Positions 9,847 through 18,365 of a DNA stretch of 64,000 nucleotides are shown here, one piece after another. This DNA is from [Mycobacterium] zoologicum (GTDB lineage: Bacteria; Actinomycetota; Actinomycetes; Mycobacteriales; Mycobacteriaceae): positions 1,642,147 through 1,706,146 of the forward strand of contig NZ_CP083985.1 of assembly GCF_020172665.1 (NCBI RefSeq), written 5' to 3'. Made by a program: the position numbers and the translations under genes. Numbering within the stretch: position 1 is the first letter of the stretch; each line of letters opens with the position of its first letter. Under the pieces are notes generated by a model. That model was given only the letters and a program-made list of their open reading frames with translations, was not told where the DNA came from and did not search any database.

Positions 9847-10517
9847 GGGTGCGTCGGCTGATCCTGCTGCGGCACGGCCAGACCGAGTTCAACGCCGGCA
9901 GCCGGATGCAGGGCCAACTGGACACCGTCCTGAGCGATCTCGGCCGGGCGCAGGCCGGGGCGGCGGCCGAGGTGCTGCGCAAACGGCATCCGCTGCTGAT
10001 CGTCTCGTCGGATCTGTGGCGGGCCTACGACACCGCCACGGTGCTGGCCGAACACAACGGATTGGCGGTCCGGGTGGACACCCGGTTGCGGGAGACCCAT
10101 CTGGGTGACTGGCAGGGCCTGACCCACGAAGAGGTCGACGCCGCGGCGCCCGGTGCCCGGTTGGCCTGGCGCGACGACGCCCGGTGGGCGCCGCACGGCG
10201 GCGAGAGCAGAATCGACGTGGCCGAGCGCAGTGAGCCGCTGGTTGCCGAGCTGATCAGCGGTGAACCCGACTGGGGGAGCACCGAAGACCCCGAGCGGCC
10301 GGTGGTGCTGGTCGCCCACGGCGGCCTGATCGCGGCTCTGACCGCCGCACTGCTGCGGTTGCCGGTCGAGAACTGGCCGGTGCTGGGCGGGATGGCCAAC
10401 GCCAGTTGGACCCAGCTCAGCGGATACTCCGACGACGATGTGCACGATCCCGCCGATGTTCGGTGGCGGCTCGACGTGTGGAACGCTTCAGCGCAGGTGG
10501 CCGACTGTGAACTCTAG
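9843..10517 (+). CDS. gpgP: Histidine phosphatase, probable glucosyl-3-phosphoglycerate phosphatase
   Basis: A protein of 224 residues of the phosphoglycerate-mutase-like histidine phosphatase family. It has the RHGQTEFN motif near the N-terminus (catalytic His11), [27 protein letters not shown] and the second His in [12 protein letters not shown]. In M. tuberculosis the gene in this position (Rv2419c) dephosphorylates glucosyl-3-phosphoglycerate, a step to methylglucose lipopolysaccharide. The next gene (octT) acts in the same pathway, which supports the assignment. The start GTG 9843 overlaps the rsfS stop; GTG 9849 is an alternative. Substrate identity is inferred from synteny. Confidence 0.85.
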   Translation: MRVRRLILLRHGQTEFNAGSRMQGQLDTVLSDLGRAQAGAAAEVLRKRHPLLIVSSDLWRAYDTATVLAEHNGLAVRVDTRLRETHLGDWQGLTHEEVDAAAPGARLAWRDDARWAPHGGESRIDVAERSEPLVAELISGEPDWGSTEDPERPVVLVAHGGLIAALTAALLRLPVENWPVLGGMANASWTQLSGYSDDDVHDPADVRWRLDVWNASAQVADCEL

Positions 10518-10530
10518 GTCCTCTGACCCG

Positions 10531-11280
10531 ATGTCCTCGCAACCGCGGCCGAAGCTCCTGATCTTCGCCGACTCGCTGTCCTACTACGGGCCCACCGGCG
10601 GGCTGCCGGCCGACGATCCGCGCATCTGGCCGAACATCGTCGGCGAACAACTGGGCTGGGACGTCGAGCTGATCGGCCGGATCGGCTGGACCTGCCGGGA
10701 CGTGTGGTGGGCGGCCACCCAGGACCCGCGCGCGTGGGCCGCACTGCCGCGCGCCGGGGCCGTCATCATCGCCACCAGCGGGATGGACTCGCTGCCGTCG
10801 GTGTGGCCGACCGCGCTGCGCGAGCTGATCCGCTATGTGCGGCCGTCGCGTCTGCGGCGTTGGGTCCGCGACGGCTACGGCTGGCTGCAACCCCGATTCT
10901 CACCGATGGCCCGCGCGGCACTGCCGCCGCAGCTGACCGCCAAGTATCTCGAAATGACCAGAGGGGCAATCGATTTCAACCGTCCAGGTATCCCGATCGT
11001 GGCCTGCCTGCCGTCGGTGCACATCGCCGACACCTACGGCCGGGCCCATCAGGGCCGGGAGCCGACGGTGCGGGCGATCACCCGGTGGGCTCAGGAGCAC
11101 GACGTTGCGCTGGTGGACCTGAAGCTGGCGGTGGCCCACGAGGTGATGAGCGGCCGGGCGAACCCCGACGGCATTCACTGGAACTTCGAGGCGCATCGGG
11201 CGGTCGCCGACCTGATGCTCAAAGCGCTGGCTCGCGCCGTCGACGATGCGGAGCGCAGCGACGCGGAGGAGCGGTGCTGA
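10531..11280 (+). CDS. octT: Diglucosylglycerate octanoyltransferase (SGNH-like)
   Basis: A protein of 249 residues. A GDS-like N-terminus, [13 protein letters not shown], carries the nucleophile-region Ser; the C-terminal [19 protein letters not shown] carries a D-x-x-H pair, as in SGNH hydrolases. In mycobacteria the gene after gpgP (Rv2418c, OctT) octanoylates the diglucosylglycerate primer of methylglucose lipopolysaccharide. ATG 10531 is preferred on family length; GTG 10507, inside the end of gpgP, is also possible. It follows gpgP by 13 bp and probably belongs to the nadD operon. Confidence 0.8.
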   Translation: MSSQPRPKLLIFADSLSYYGPTGGLPADDPRIWPNIVGEQLGWDVELIGRIGWTCRDVWWAATQDPRAWAALPRAGAVIIATSGMDSLPSVWPTALRELIRYVRPSRLRRWVRDGYGWLQPRFSPMARAALPPQLTAKYLEMTRGAIDFNRPGIPIVACLPSVHIADTYGRAHQGREPTVRAITRWAQEHDVALVDLKLAVAHEVMSGRANPDGIHWNFEAHRAVADLMLKALARAVDDAERSDAEERC

Positions 11281-11322
11281 TGGCCCCAGCCGGCGTACCC
11301 GGATCCGCCCCATAGACCCGCC

Positions 11323-12153
11323 ATGACCGTCACCGTCATCACGGACTCCTCGGCATGCCTGCCCGCCGAGTTGCGCGCCCGGTGGGGTATTCGCGAAGTG
11401 CCCCTGCACATCCTGCTGGGCGACGCAGATCTGCGTGACGGGATCGATGACGTGCCCGCCGACATCTATGCACGAGAGCACGTCAGCACCGCGGGCACCG
11501 GCCCCGAGGAGCTGGCCGACGCCTACCGCAGGGGACTGGCCGAGAGCTCTGGTGTTGTGGCAGTGCATATTTCGTCCGCACTGTCGGGGACGTTCGGCAC
11601 CGCCGAGCATGCAGCCGCCCGGATCGGCGCCGGAGTGCGGGTAATCGACTCGAAGTCAGCGGGGATGGGCACCGGGTTCGTCGCGCTGGCCGCCGCACGC
11701 GCCGCTGCTGACGGCGCCGACCTGGACGGCGTTGTGGCCGCGGCGGATGCGGCCAAACGGCGCAGCTACGCCTACCTGGCGGTGCAGCGGCTGGACAACC
11801 TGCGGCGCAGCGGCCGGATCGGCAGCGCGGCGGCCTGGCTGGGCACTGCGCTCTCACTGAAGCCGCTACTTGCCGTGGACGACGGAAAGCTGGTGCTGGC
11901 CCAGCGGATTCGCACCTTCAGCAAGGCCGTCGCGGCGATGATCGACCGGGTTTGCGATGTGGTGGGGGACAGGCCCGCGGCACTGGCCGTGCATCATGTC
12001 GCCAATCCGCAAGGCGCCCAGGATGTGGCCGGTGCGCTGGCCGAGCGGCTGCCGGCCTGTGCGCCGGCGCTCATCACCGATATGTGCTCGACGCTGGCGG
12101 TGCACGTCGGGGCCGGCGCGGTCGCGGTGTGCGTGGACGTCGATCCCGCTTAG
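11323..12153 (+). CDS. DegV family fatty-acid-binding protein
   Basis: A cytosolic protein of 276 residues. The N-terminal TVITDSSACLP and mid-region VHISSALSGTFGTAEHAA provide the Ser/Thr residues that hold the carboxylate of a bound fatty acid in DegV/FakB proteins. It includes the usual LDNLRRSGRIG segment. No FakA kinase lies nearby, so the role is unproven. It matches the position of Rv2417c. Its last 4 bases overlap the end of the convergent mmpL gene. In M. tuberculosis eis follows; it is missing here. Confidence 0.9.
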   Translation: MTVTVITDSSACLPAELRARWGIREVPLHILLGDADLRDGIDDVPADIYAREHVSTAGTGPEELADAYRRGLAESSGVVAVHISSALSGTFGTAEHAAARIGAGVRVIDSKSAGMGTGFVALAAARAAADGADLDGVVAAADAAKRRSYAYLAVQRLDNLRRSGRIGSAAAWLGTALSLKPLLAVDDGKLVLAQRIRTFSKAVAAMIDRVCDVVGDRPAALAVHHVANPQGAQDVAGALAERLPACAPALITDMCSTLAVHVGAGAVAVCVDVDPA

Positions 12154-14999
12154 ACGCCGGCGGGCTCCTCGTGCGGGGTGTGCGCGGCGATGCCCCGGAT
12201 GTTCTTGTTGGGTCCCCACGGCCGGACCACCTGCGGCCACCAGAACCACTTGCCCAGCAGCACCGCGATCGAGGGCATGAAGAACGCCCGCACCACGAAG
12301 GTGTCCAACAGCAGTCCGATGGCCACGGTCGTGCCGTACATCCCGATCGCCTTGAGGTCACTGAAGAACATGATGCCCATGGTGGCGGCGAACACCATGC
12401 CCGCCGAGGTCACCACACCGCCGCTGCCGGCCATCGCCCGGATGTAGCCGGTCTTGAGCCCGGCGTGAATCTCCTCTTCGAACCGCGAGACCAGCAGCAG
12501 GTTGTAGTCCGAGCCCACCGCGAGCAGCACGATCACCGCCAGCACCAGGGTCACCCAGTAGATGTGCTGGCCGAAGATGTGCTGCCAGATCAACACCGAG
12601 ATTCCGAACGACGCGGCGATCGAACTGGACGCGGTACCGAGGATCACCACCGCGGCGACCAGACTGCGGGTGATCATCATCATGATCAGGAAGATCAACG
12701 TCAGCGACGCCACCACGGCGATCATCAGGTCGTACTTGGCGCCGTCGCTCATGTCCTTGTACAGCGCGGCCATGCCGCCGATGTACACCTTGGCGTCCGA
12801 CAGTGACGACTGCTTGAGGGCCTCCTGGGCCGCAATGCGCTCCGGCTCCACCCGGGCGATGCCCTCCGCGGTGGCCGGGTAGGTCTGGTGGGTGACGAAA
12901 AAGCGCGCCGACTTTCCGTCCGGTGACATGAACTGTCGCAGGCCGATCTGAAAGTCCTTGTTGTCGAACGCCTCTGCGGGCAGGTAGAAGAAGTCGTCGT
13001 TTTTGGAGTCGTCGAAACTCTGACCCATCATGATCTGGGTGTTGCTCAGTGACTCCATCTGGTTGACGAACGCGTCGAAGGTGGAATGCACGGTAAGCAC
13101 CAGCCCGCGCATGATCTTCATGGTGTCGACCACCGCCGGCAGCAACTCCACCGCCTGCGGCAGCAGGTGGGCCGTCTTGGTGATGTCGTCGGACAGATGA
13201 TGCAGTTGCTCGGTCATCTGGTCCATGCCGTCGGTGGTGTCGAAGGTGGCCCGCATCGCTGCGCACATCGGGATGTCGAAACAGTGCGGTTCCCAGTAGA
13301 AGTAGCTCCGCAGGGGCCGGAACTGGTCGTCGAAGTCGGCGATGTGGTCGCGGATCTGATCGGAGATCTCCACGGTGCGCTGGGTGACCTCGGCGGTGTC
13401 GTCGAACGTCCGATCGACCTCCTGCAGGTAGCCGTACATCTGGATCAGCAGCGAGATGTCCTTGTCGAGCTGCTCGGAGATCGTGTCGATGTCCTTGATG
13501 CGGTCCTTGAGCGACTTCATGTTCTGGATCATCAACTGGTTGGACGCACTGAGTTGGAACGGTATCGAGCTGTGCTGCAGCGGAATTCCCAACGGCCGGG
13601 TGATGTCCTGGATCATCCCGATGCCGACCACCCGCATGATGTTCTTGGCCACCCGATCCAGGACGAGCATGTCGGCCGGGTTACGCATGTCATGGTCGGA
13701 CGTCACCATGGTGATGTCGGGGGCCATCCGTGCCGACGGGAAATGTTGCTCCGCAGCGGCGTAGCTGACGTTGACCGGGGTGTCCTTGGGCAGATACTTC
13801 CGGTCGTCATAGCCCGGCTTGAATCCCGGCAGGGCGACCAGGCCCACCATGATCACCGCCAGGCTGGCCACCATGATCGGCGCGGGCCAGCGCACCACGG
13901 CGATCCCCGCGCGTCGCCAGAAGCCACCCGGCCCGGTCTCTTTCGCGTCGAGCAGGCCGAAGCTGGTGACCACCACCAGCATTGCCGGCCCCAGCGTGAG
14001 GGCGGCGGCGACCACCACGAGCATGCCCACCGACACCGGGATGCCCATGGTGTGGAAGTAGGGCAGCCGGGTGAAGTACAGCATCGCCGACGCCCCGGCG
14101 ATGGTCAGCCCCGACCCGAGCACCACGGGGGTGACGCTGCGCACGGTGATGTAGTAGGCGTCGACGCGTTCGGCACCGGCCAGCCGGGCCTCGCGGTAGC
14201 GGCCGATCAGGAAGATGCCGTAGTCGGTGCCGGCGGCGATTGCGAGCATCACCATGATGTTGACCGCGAACGTGGTCAGGCCCATGAAGTCGTGAAAACC
14301 GAGGAATGCCACCACGCCGCGGGCACACATGAGTTCCAGCAGGGTCAGAAACAGCTGCGTGAGCATCGCCGCGATCGACCGGAAGACGATCAGCAGCATG
14401 ATGGCGATCGCGCCGATGGTGAACAGGGTGATCTTCACCAGGCTGGCATCGCCGATCTCGCGCAGGTCGGCGGTCAGCGCCGCGGGCCCGGCCACATAGG
14501 CCTGCACCCCGGGCGGCGCCGCGGTGTCGTCGATGGCCTTGCGCACCGCGACGACCGAGTCGTTGGCCTCGGTCATGCCCTGGTTGCCGACCAGGTTCAG
14601 CATGATGTAGGCGGCCTTGGCGTCCGGGCTCTGCACACCCGCCGCGGTCAGCCGGTCATGCCAGAAGTCTTGGGCGTGCTCGACGTGGTCCTTGTCGGCC
14701 ACCAACTTCGCCACGATCTCGTCGTAGTAGTGGTGGGCGGGTTCGCCGAGTTCCTCCTGGCCGACGACCACGACCATCACGGTGCTGTTGGACTTGTATT
14801 CCTGGAAGTTCTCGCCGACCAGCTGACTGGCCACCATCGACGGCGCATCCATCGGCGCCAGTGGTGCGGAGTGTTCTTCGGAGATCACTTCCAGCTGGGG
14901 GACAAGGACATTCACCAGGACGGTGAGCACGATCCAGGCGATGATGATCGGCACCGCGAAGATCCGCAGCATGTGCGCGAAGAACGGCCGCTTGATCAT
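12150..14999 (-). CDS. mmpL: MmpL-family RND transporter (MmpL4/MmpL5-like)
   Basis: An inner-membrane transporter of 949 residues with the MmpL layout: one helix at about 12-32, a periplasmic domain, a helix bundle, a second large periplasmic domain rich in predicted coiled coil (about 420-680), and a second bundle. Both proton-relay Asp-Tyr pairs are present (GTDYGIFLIGRYREA and GSDYNLLLVSRFEEE). The paired Cys segment HCFDIPMC and the partner mmpS point to the MmpL4/5 branch, whose M. tuberculosis members export siderophores and drugs. The start overlaps the mmpS stop (ATGA). The substrate is inferred; lipids cannot be excluded. Confidence 0.9.
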   Translation of the reverse strand: MIKRPFFAHMLRIFAVPIIIAWIVLTVLVNVLVPQLEVISEEHSAPLAPMDAPSMVASQLVGENFQEYKSNSTVMVVVVGQEELGEPAHHYYDEIVAKLVADKDHVEHAQDFWHDRLTAAGVQSPDAKAAYIMLNLVGNQGMTEANDSVVAVRKAIDDTAAPPGVQAYVAGPAALTADLREIGDASLVKITLFTIGAIAIMLLIVFRSIAAMLTQLFLTLLELMCARGVVAFLGFHDFMGLTTFAVNIMVMLAIAAGTDYGIFLIGRYREARLAGAERVDAYYITVRSVTPVVLGSGLTIAGASAMLYFTRLPYFHTMGIPVSVGMLVVVAAALTLGPAMLVVVTSFGLLDAKETGPGGFWRRAGIAVVRWPAPIMVASLAVIMVGLVALPGFKPGYDDRKYLPKDTPVNVSYAAAEQHFPSARMAPDITMVTSDHDMRNPADMLVLDRVAKNIMRVVGIGMIQDITRPLGIPLQHSSIPFQLSASNQLMIQNMKSLKDRIKDIDTISEQLDKDISLLIQMYGYLQEVDRTFDDTAEVTQRTVEISDQIRDHIADFDDQFRPLRSYFYWEPHCFDIPMCAAMRATFDTTDGMDQMTEQLHHLSDDITKTAHLLPQAVELLPAVVDTMKIMRGLVLTVHSTFDAFVNQMESLSNTQIMMGQSFDDSKNDDFFYLPAEAFDNKDFQIGLRQFMSPDGKSARFFVTHQTYPATAEGIARVEPERIAAQEALKQSSLSDAKVYIGGMAALYKDMSDGAKYDLMIAVVASLTLIFLIMMMITRSLVAAVVILGTASSSIAASFGISVLIWQHIFGQHIYWVTLVLAVIVLLAVGSDYNLLLVSRFEEEIHAGLKTGYIRAMAGSGGVVTSAGMVFAATMGIMFFSDLKAIGMYGTTVAIGLLLDTFVVRAFFMPSIAVLLGKWFWWPQVVRPWGPNKNIRGIAAHTPHEEPAGV

Positions 15000-15439
15000 C
15001 CGGACTTGACCAGACAGAAGGTCTGGGCGTTGAAGCCGCTGGCGCGCCGCTCGTCGAGCAACCGGTCATCGATCTTGATCCGGCAGCCGATCTCACCGGA
15101 GTTGCCCTGCACGATCATGTTGGCCTGAACGGCGGGCAGCACCGTGACGACGGTGAAACTCCACGGCAGCGCCACACCGCTGAGCTGGTGGACGTTGGCC
15201 TCGGCATCCCAATAGTTGATGTCGGCCGTGGTGCCGGGCGGCCCGAACGCCTCGTAGGCCACCGACTTCGGATTGAACTGCACGATGTCGATGCCGGCAC
15301 CGGCGTTGGGATTGAGATCCTGGGAGGCGAACACCTTGTGCAGTCTCATGACGATCACACTCGAAATACAGATGACCACAATGAAGACCAGTGGAATCCA
15401 GTGCCTTTTGAGTACGCCGACAGGGGAGACCCTCCTCAT
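14996..15439 (-). CDS. mmpS: MmpS-family membrane accessory protein
   Basis: A protein of 147 residues with one N-terminal membrane helix (RHWIPLVFIVVICISSVIV) and an extracytoplasmic beta domain containing VAYEAFGPPGTTADINYWD and LPWSFTVVTVLPAV, typical of MmpS4/MmpS5. The partner MmpL follows with a 4-bp overlap. I prefer ATG 15439, which has GAAGG 7 nt upstream. An in-frame ATG at 15493 would add 18 residues but has poor ribosome-site spacing and overlaps the iron-box-like site. Confidence 0.88.
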   Translation of the reverse strand: MRRVSPVGVLKRHWIPLVFIVVICISSVIVMRLHKVFASQDLNPNAGAGIDIVQFNPKSVAYEAFGPPGTTADINYWDAEANVHQLSGVALPWSFTVVTVLPAVQANMIVQGNSGEIGCRIKIDDRLLDERRASGFNAQTFCLVKSG

Positions 15440-15491
15440 CTCACCGCCTTCACGCTGGTCGATAACGCGGTCGAACGTCGCCTCAGGCAGC

Positions 15492-15510
15492 ATAACCTTC
15501 GCTTACCTAA
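15492..15510 (-). promoter_or_regulatory. IdeR iron-box-like site upstream of mmpS
   Basis: Read on the minus strand, TTAGGTAAGCGAAGGTTAT matches the IdeR consensus TTAGGTTAGSCTAACCTAA at 12 of 19 positions. The first half (TTAGGTAAGC) is nearly perfect and the second half poor. It lies about 50 nt upstream of the preferred mmpS start, consistent with iron control, but a single half-site may be chance. Confidence 0.45.
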
Positions 15511-15554
15511 CCAATGCAAGTGCTGCGCCTGGCTCGCCGAACTGACCTGGGGGT

Positions 15555-15580
15555 GCCCGCAGCGCGGCACGGCTGCGGGC
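15555..15580. other. Inverted repeat upstream of the lipoprotein gene
   Basis: GCCCGCAGC and GCTGCGGGC form a perfect 9-bp stem with an 8-nt loop in the region between mmpS and the divergent lipoprotein gene. There is no U-tract after it, so it is more likely an operator or leader hairpin than a terminator. Confidence 0.35.
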
Positions 15581-15601
15581 GTTTCAGTAGCATGGCCGCT
15601 G

Positions 15602-16186
15602 ATGCACGATCTGGTGAATGGCGTCCGTTTCGGCGCGGTGGTCATCGTGGCAACGCTGGCACTGGCCGGCTGCAGCGGTGCTGGAAGATCCGACCCGACG
15701 TCGGCGCAGACATCGCCGTCGTCGGCCTGGTCGCGCCCGGATGCGCCCCCGGACCCGCGCACCCTGCTGCGCGCAGGTGACCTCGCCGTCGCGCAGGTCC
15801 CCGACAGCGTGCTGATCTTCATTGAGAGCCAGACCAACGACGCGGGCACCTGGAAGGCGCGGGTGGTCACCCCCGACGGCGTCGAACACCAACTCGAGAT
15901 CGGCTCCGACGCGATCGCGGTGTTGGTCGGTCCGACGGCCACCGACGACGGTGACGGCGACAGGGCCAAACGCCGGGCCAATGTCAACGGCGCGCACCTG
16001 GACTACCGGGCCGCGGTCGCCAAGGTGCTCGCAGCGCTGCCCAACGGGTCTATCACCGAGCTCAGCCTGCTCGACATGAATGGCACCGTGGTGTGGGACG
16101 CCGATGTGTGGGACACCGACCTGGTCGAACACGACGTCGTCGTCGACGCGGCATCGGGTGCGGTCACCGCCAACCGGCAGGTCTAG
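15602..16186 (+). CDS. Putative lipoprotein with PepSY-like C-terminal region
   Basis: A protein of 194 residues. A lipoprotein signal (GAVVIVATLALAGC) ends in a lipobox with Cys about residue 24, predicting attachment to the membrane. The mature part, with ARVVTPDGVEHQLEIGSDAI and later VVWDADVWDTDLVEHDVVVD, resembles the PepSY fold (a small extracytoplasmic beta-sheet domain). ATG 15602 places the signal peptide at the very N-terminus. It diverges from mmpS-mmpL and converges on the oxidoreductase operon. Function unknown. Confidence 0.75.
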   Translation: MHDLVNGVRFGAVVIVATLALAGCSGAGRSDPTSAQTSPSSAWSRPDAPPDPRTLLRAGDLAVAQVPDSVLIFIESQTNDAGTWKARVVTPDGVEHQLEIGSDAIAVLVGPTATDDGDGDRAKRRANVNGAHLDYRAAVAKVLAALPNGSITELSLLDMNGTVVWDADVWDTDLVEHDVVVDAASGAVTANRQV

Positions 16187-16195
16187 CCGCTCAGC

Positions 16196-17245
16196 TCAGC
16201 TTGTGCCTGCGCGGCCGGTGATCGGCGGCAGGTCGGCGAGAGTGACGATGCCCGGTGCGGCCGCGACCACCGTCGGCACCGCATTGGTCACCGGCATCCC
16301 GGTGTAGATGGAGCCCAGGCCGTTGAAGTTCGGTTCGTTCCAGTCCTTGGGCGGCAGGCAGTTGATCACGGTGCGCATGTTGGGCACCCCGAAGACCTGG
16401 ATCACGTGGCCGTGCGCAACCGGCTTGGGTGGTGTGACGTGGCTGCCCATGATCCAGTTGAAGCCGACGCTGACCACATTGTGCTCACCCACCCAGCCGC
16501 GGTGGTAGCCGAACACGCTGCCCACTGTGCCGGCCGGGATCTTCATGAAGCCCAGGTCGGAATCGGCGGTGGCGGCGGTGAACTGGACGTCGAAGGTGAT
16601 CCGATCCAGCTTCGCGCCGATCGCGTCGGCCATCATCGCCGCGGACTCGGCGAACACCTCGCTCTCGCGGCGGACGCTCTCGGCCATCCCCGGGGTGTCG
16701 GGATCCTGGGCGAATCCCATTGCCTCCATGGTGGGCGCGGACTCATACGTCGAGCAGTCCACCGATTCGGTGATCCGGATCTCGTCGACCCGCTCGCACG
16801 CCCCGGACAGCACCATGCCGACCATGTTGGTCAGCCCCGGGTGCGCGCCACTGCCGAATATCGTGGAATTGCCGGTCCGGCAGGCGTCTTCGATGCGCTG
16901 GAGGTCGGCCGGACTCTGTTTGCCGCCGGTGATCCAGGCCGCGGTGGAACACACGTTGACGCCGGCCTCCAGCAGTCGCACCAACTCGTCGATGCTCGGC
17001 CACAGCGGGTTGTAGCAACAGGCGTCCGGCCGCAGCGCGATCAGCGCGTCGATGTCGTCGGTGGCGGTGATCCCGGTCGGTTCCGGCCAGCCGGCCAGCT
17101 CGGCGGCGTCCACCCCGACCTTGTCATGGGCGTGGGCGTAGACACCCACCAGCTCCATGTCGGGACGACCGATGATGGCGTGCAGCGAGCGTTGCCCGAT
17201 GTTGCCGGTGGTCCACTGGATGACGCGAAGCGGGCGATCGGTCAC
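16196..17245 (-). CDS. NAD(P)-binding oxidoreductase related to dihydrodipicolinate reductase
   Basis: A protein of 349 residues. The N-terminal Rossmann motif VIQWTTGNIGQRSLHAI and the segment AELAGWPEPTGITATDD are typical of a mycobacterial family annotated as dihydrodipicolinate reductase-like or 2,4-diaminopentanoate dehydrogenase-like. It is not the lysine enzyme DapB. The GTG start overlaps the upstream acyl-CoA dehydrogenase stop (GTGA), so it is the last gene of a three-gene operon and may act on a CoA-pathway intermediate. Substrate not known. Confidence 0.75.
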   Translation of the reverse strand: MTDRPLRVIQWTTGNIGQRSLHAIIGRPDMELVGVYAHAHDKVGVDAAELAGWPEPTGITATDDIDALIALRPDACCYNPLWPSIDELVRLLEAGVNVCSTAAWITGGKQSPADLQRIEDACRTGNSTIFGSGAHPGLTNMVGMVLSGACERVDEIRITESVDCSTYESAPTMEAMGFAQDPDTPGMAESVRRESEVFAESAAMMADAIGAKLDRITFDVQFTAATADSDLGFMKIPAGTVGSVFGYHRGWVGEHNVVSVGFNWIMGSHVTPPKPVAHGHVIQVFGVPNMRTVINCLPPKDWNEPNFNGLGSIYTGMPVTNAVPTVVAAAPGIVTLADLPPITGRAGTS

Positions 17246-18351
17246 AGCTTGACCAAGTCGTAGCTGCCCAGGTTGTTCATCAGCACGTGCAGCTGGTCCT
17301 GCGACGAGCCCAGGGTGTGCTCGATCGCGGTGAGCCGGGCCGCGTAGTGACCGACGGGGTACTCCCAGGTCACTCCGATGCCGCCGTGCAACTGGATGGC
17401 CTCCTGGGCGATGTGCCGCCCGGACCGGCCGATCTGCAGCTTGGCGCGGGCAGCGACCAGCGGGTCGAGGTTGTCGTCGGCGATAGACATGGCCGCGTAC
17501 ATGCTCATGCTGCGCGCCAGCTCCATCGACACGTACATGTCGGCGGCGCGCTGGGTCAGGGTCTGGAAGGTGTTGAGGGTGACCCCGAACTGCTTGCGGG
17601 TCTTGAGGTAATCGGTGGTCAGCCGCAACGCCTCCTCCATCGCGCCGACCGCCTCGGCACACACCGCCGAGGAGATCCGGATGATCGCGCGCTCGATGGT
17701 GGCGGTGGCATCGGTGGCCTCACCCAACGGCGTGCCGGGGGTGTCGGCGAAGTCGATCTGCGCACCGCGCTGGCCGTCATAGGTCCGGTACGGCCGGCGC
17801 GACAGTCCGGCGGCCTGCCCGTCGACCAGGAACAGCCCGGTTCCGCCGTCGGGCAGCGCGGCGCTGACCACCAGCGTGTCGGCCCGGTCTCCGGTCAGCA
17901 CCGGGTTCTTGCAGCCGTTCAGCGACCATGAATCGCCTTGCCGCACCGCGGTGGTGGTCACCTTCGCGGATGCGCCACGCTGACCCGGCTCGGTGTGGGC
18001 GAAGGCCAGGATCTGCTCGCCCTCGGCGACGGCGTCGAGCAGTGCGCGCTGCTGCTCATCGCCGCGCTCGGCGATCAGCGCACCGGGTCCCAGTGCGCCG
18101 TGCACCACGGGCTCCGGCGCCAGTCGCCGGCCGAACTCGGTGAGTACCACCATGATCTCCAGCGGACCGGACTCTTCGGGGTCGAAACCCAGGCCGAGGA
18201 TCCCGGTCTCCGCCAACTGTTTCCACAACTCGGGGTTGAACCCGGGCTCGGTCTCGATGACGGCGTTGCGGGTCTCGGTGTCATAGCCCGCCAAGATCGA
18301 ACGGGTGGTGTCGCGAAGCAGAACCTGCTCGTCGCTGAATTGAAAGTCCAT
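17242..18351 (-). CDS. Acyl-CoA dehydrogenase, probable heteromer partner subunit
   Basis: A FAD flavoprotein-family protein of 369 residues. It has the N-terminal FSDEQVLLRDTTRSIL helix and the C-terminal AIQLHGGIGVTWEYPVGHY, with the FAD-contact QLHGGIG motif. The start ATG 18351 is decided by GGAGG about 10 nt upstream; a nearer ATG at 18360 would abut the ribosome site. It lies 14 bp from the upstream dehydrogenase gene. In mycobacteria adjacent divergent FadE pairs form alpha2beta2 enzymes with one active site per dimer, used in sterol side-chain and other branched acyl-CoA oxidation. I infer that arrangement here. Confidence 0.85.
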   Translation of the reverse strand: MDFQFSDEQVLLRDTTRSILAGYDTETRNAVIETEPGFNPELWKQLAETGILGLGFDPEESGPLEIMVVLTEFGRRLAPEPVVHGALGPGALIAERGDEQQRALLDAVAEGEQILAFAHTEPGQRGASAKVTTTAVRQGDSWSLNGCKNPVLTGDRADTLVVSAALPDGGTGLFLVDGQAAGLSRRPYRTYDGQRGAQIDFADTPGTPLGEATDATATIERAIIRISSAVCAEAVGAMEEALRLTTDYLKTRKQFGVTLNTFQTLTQRAADMYVSMELARSMSMYAAMSIADDNLDPLVAARAKLQIGRSGRHIAQEAIQLHGGIGVTWEYPVGHYAARLTAIEHTLGSSQDQLHVLMNNLGSYDLVKL

Positions 18352-18365
18352 GGCCGTCATACCTC

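Noticed and set aside
13086..15128. A 680-codon plus-strand open frame opposite mmpL
   Set aside because: His/Asp-rich shadow translation; mmpL on the other strand has all family motifs.
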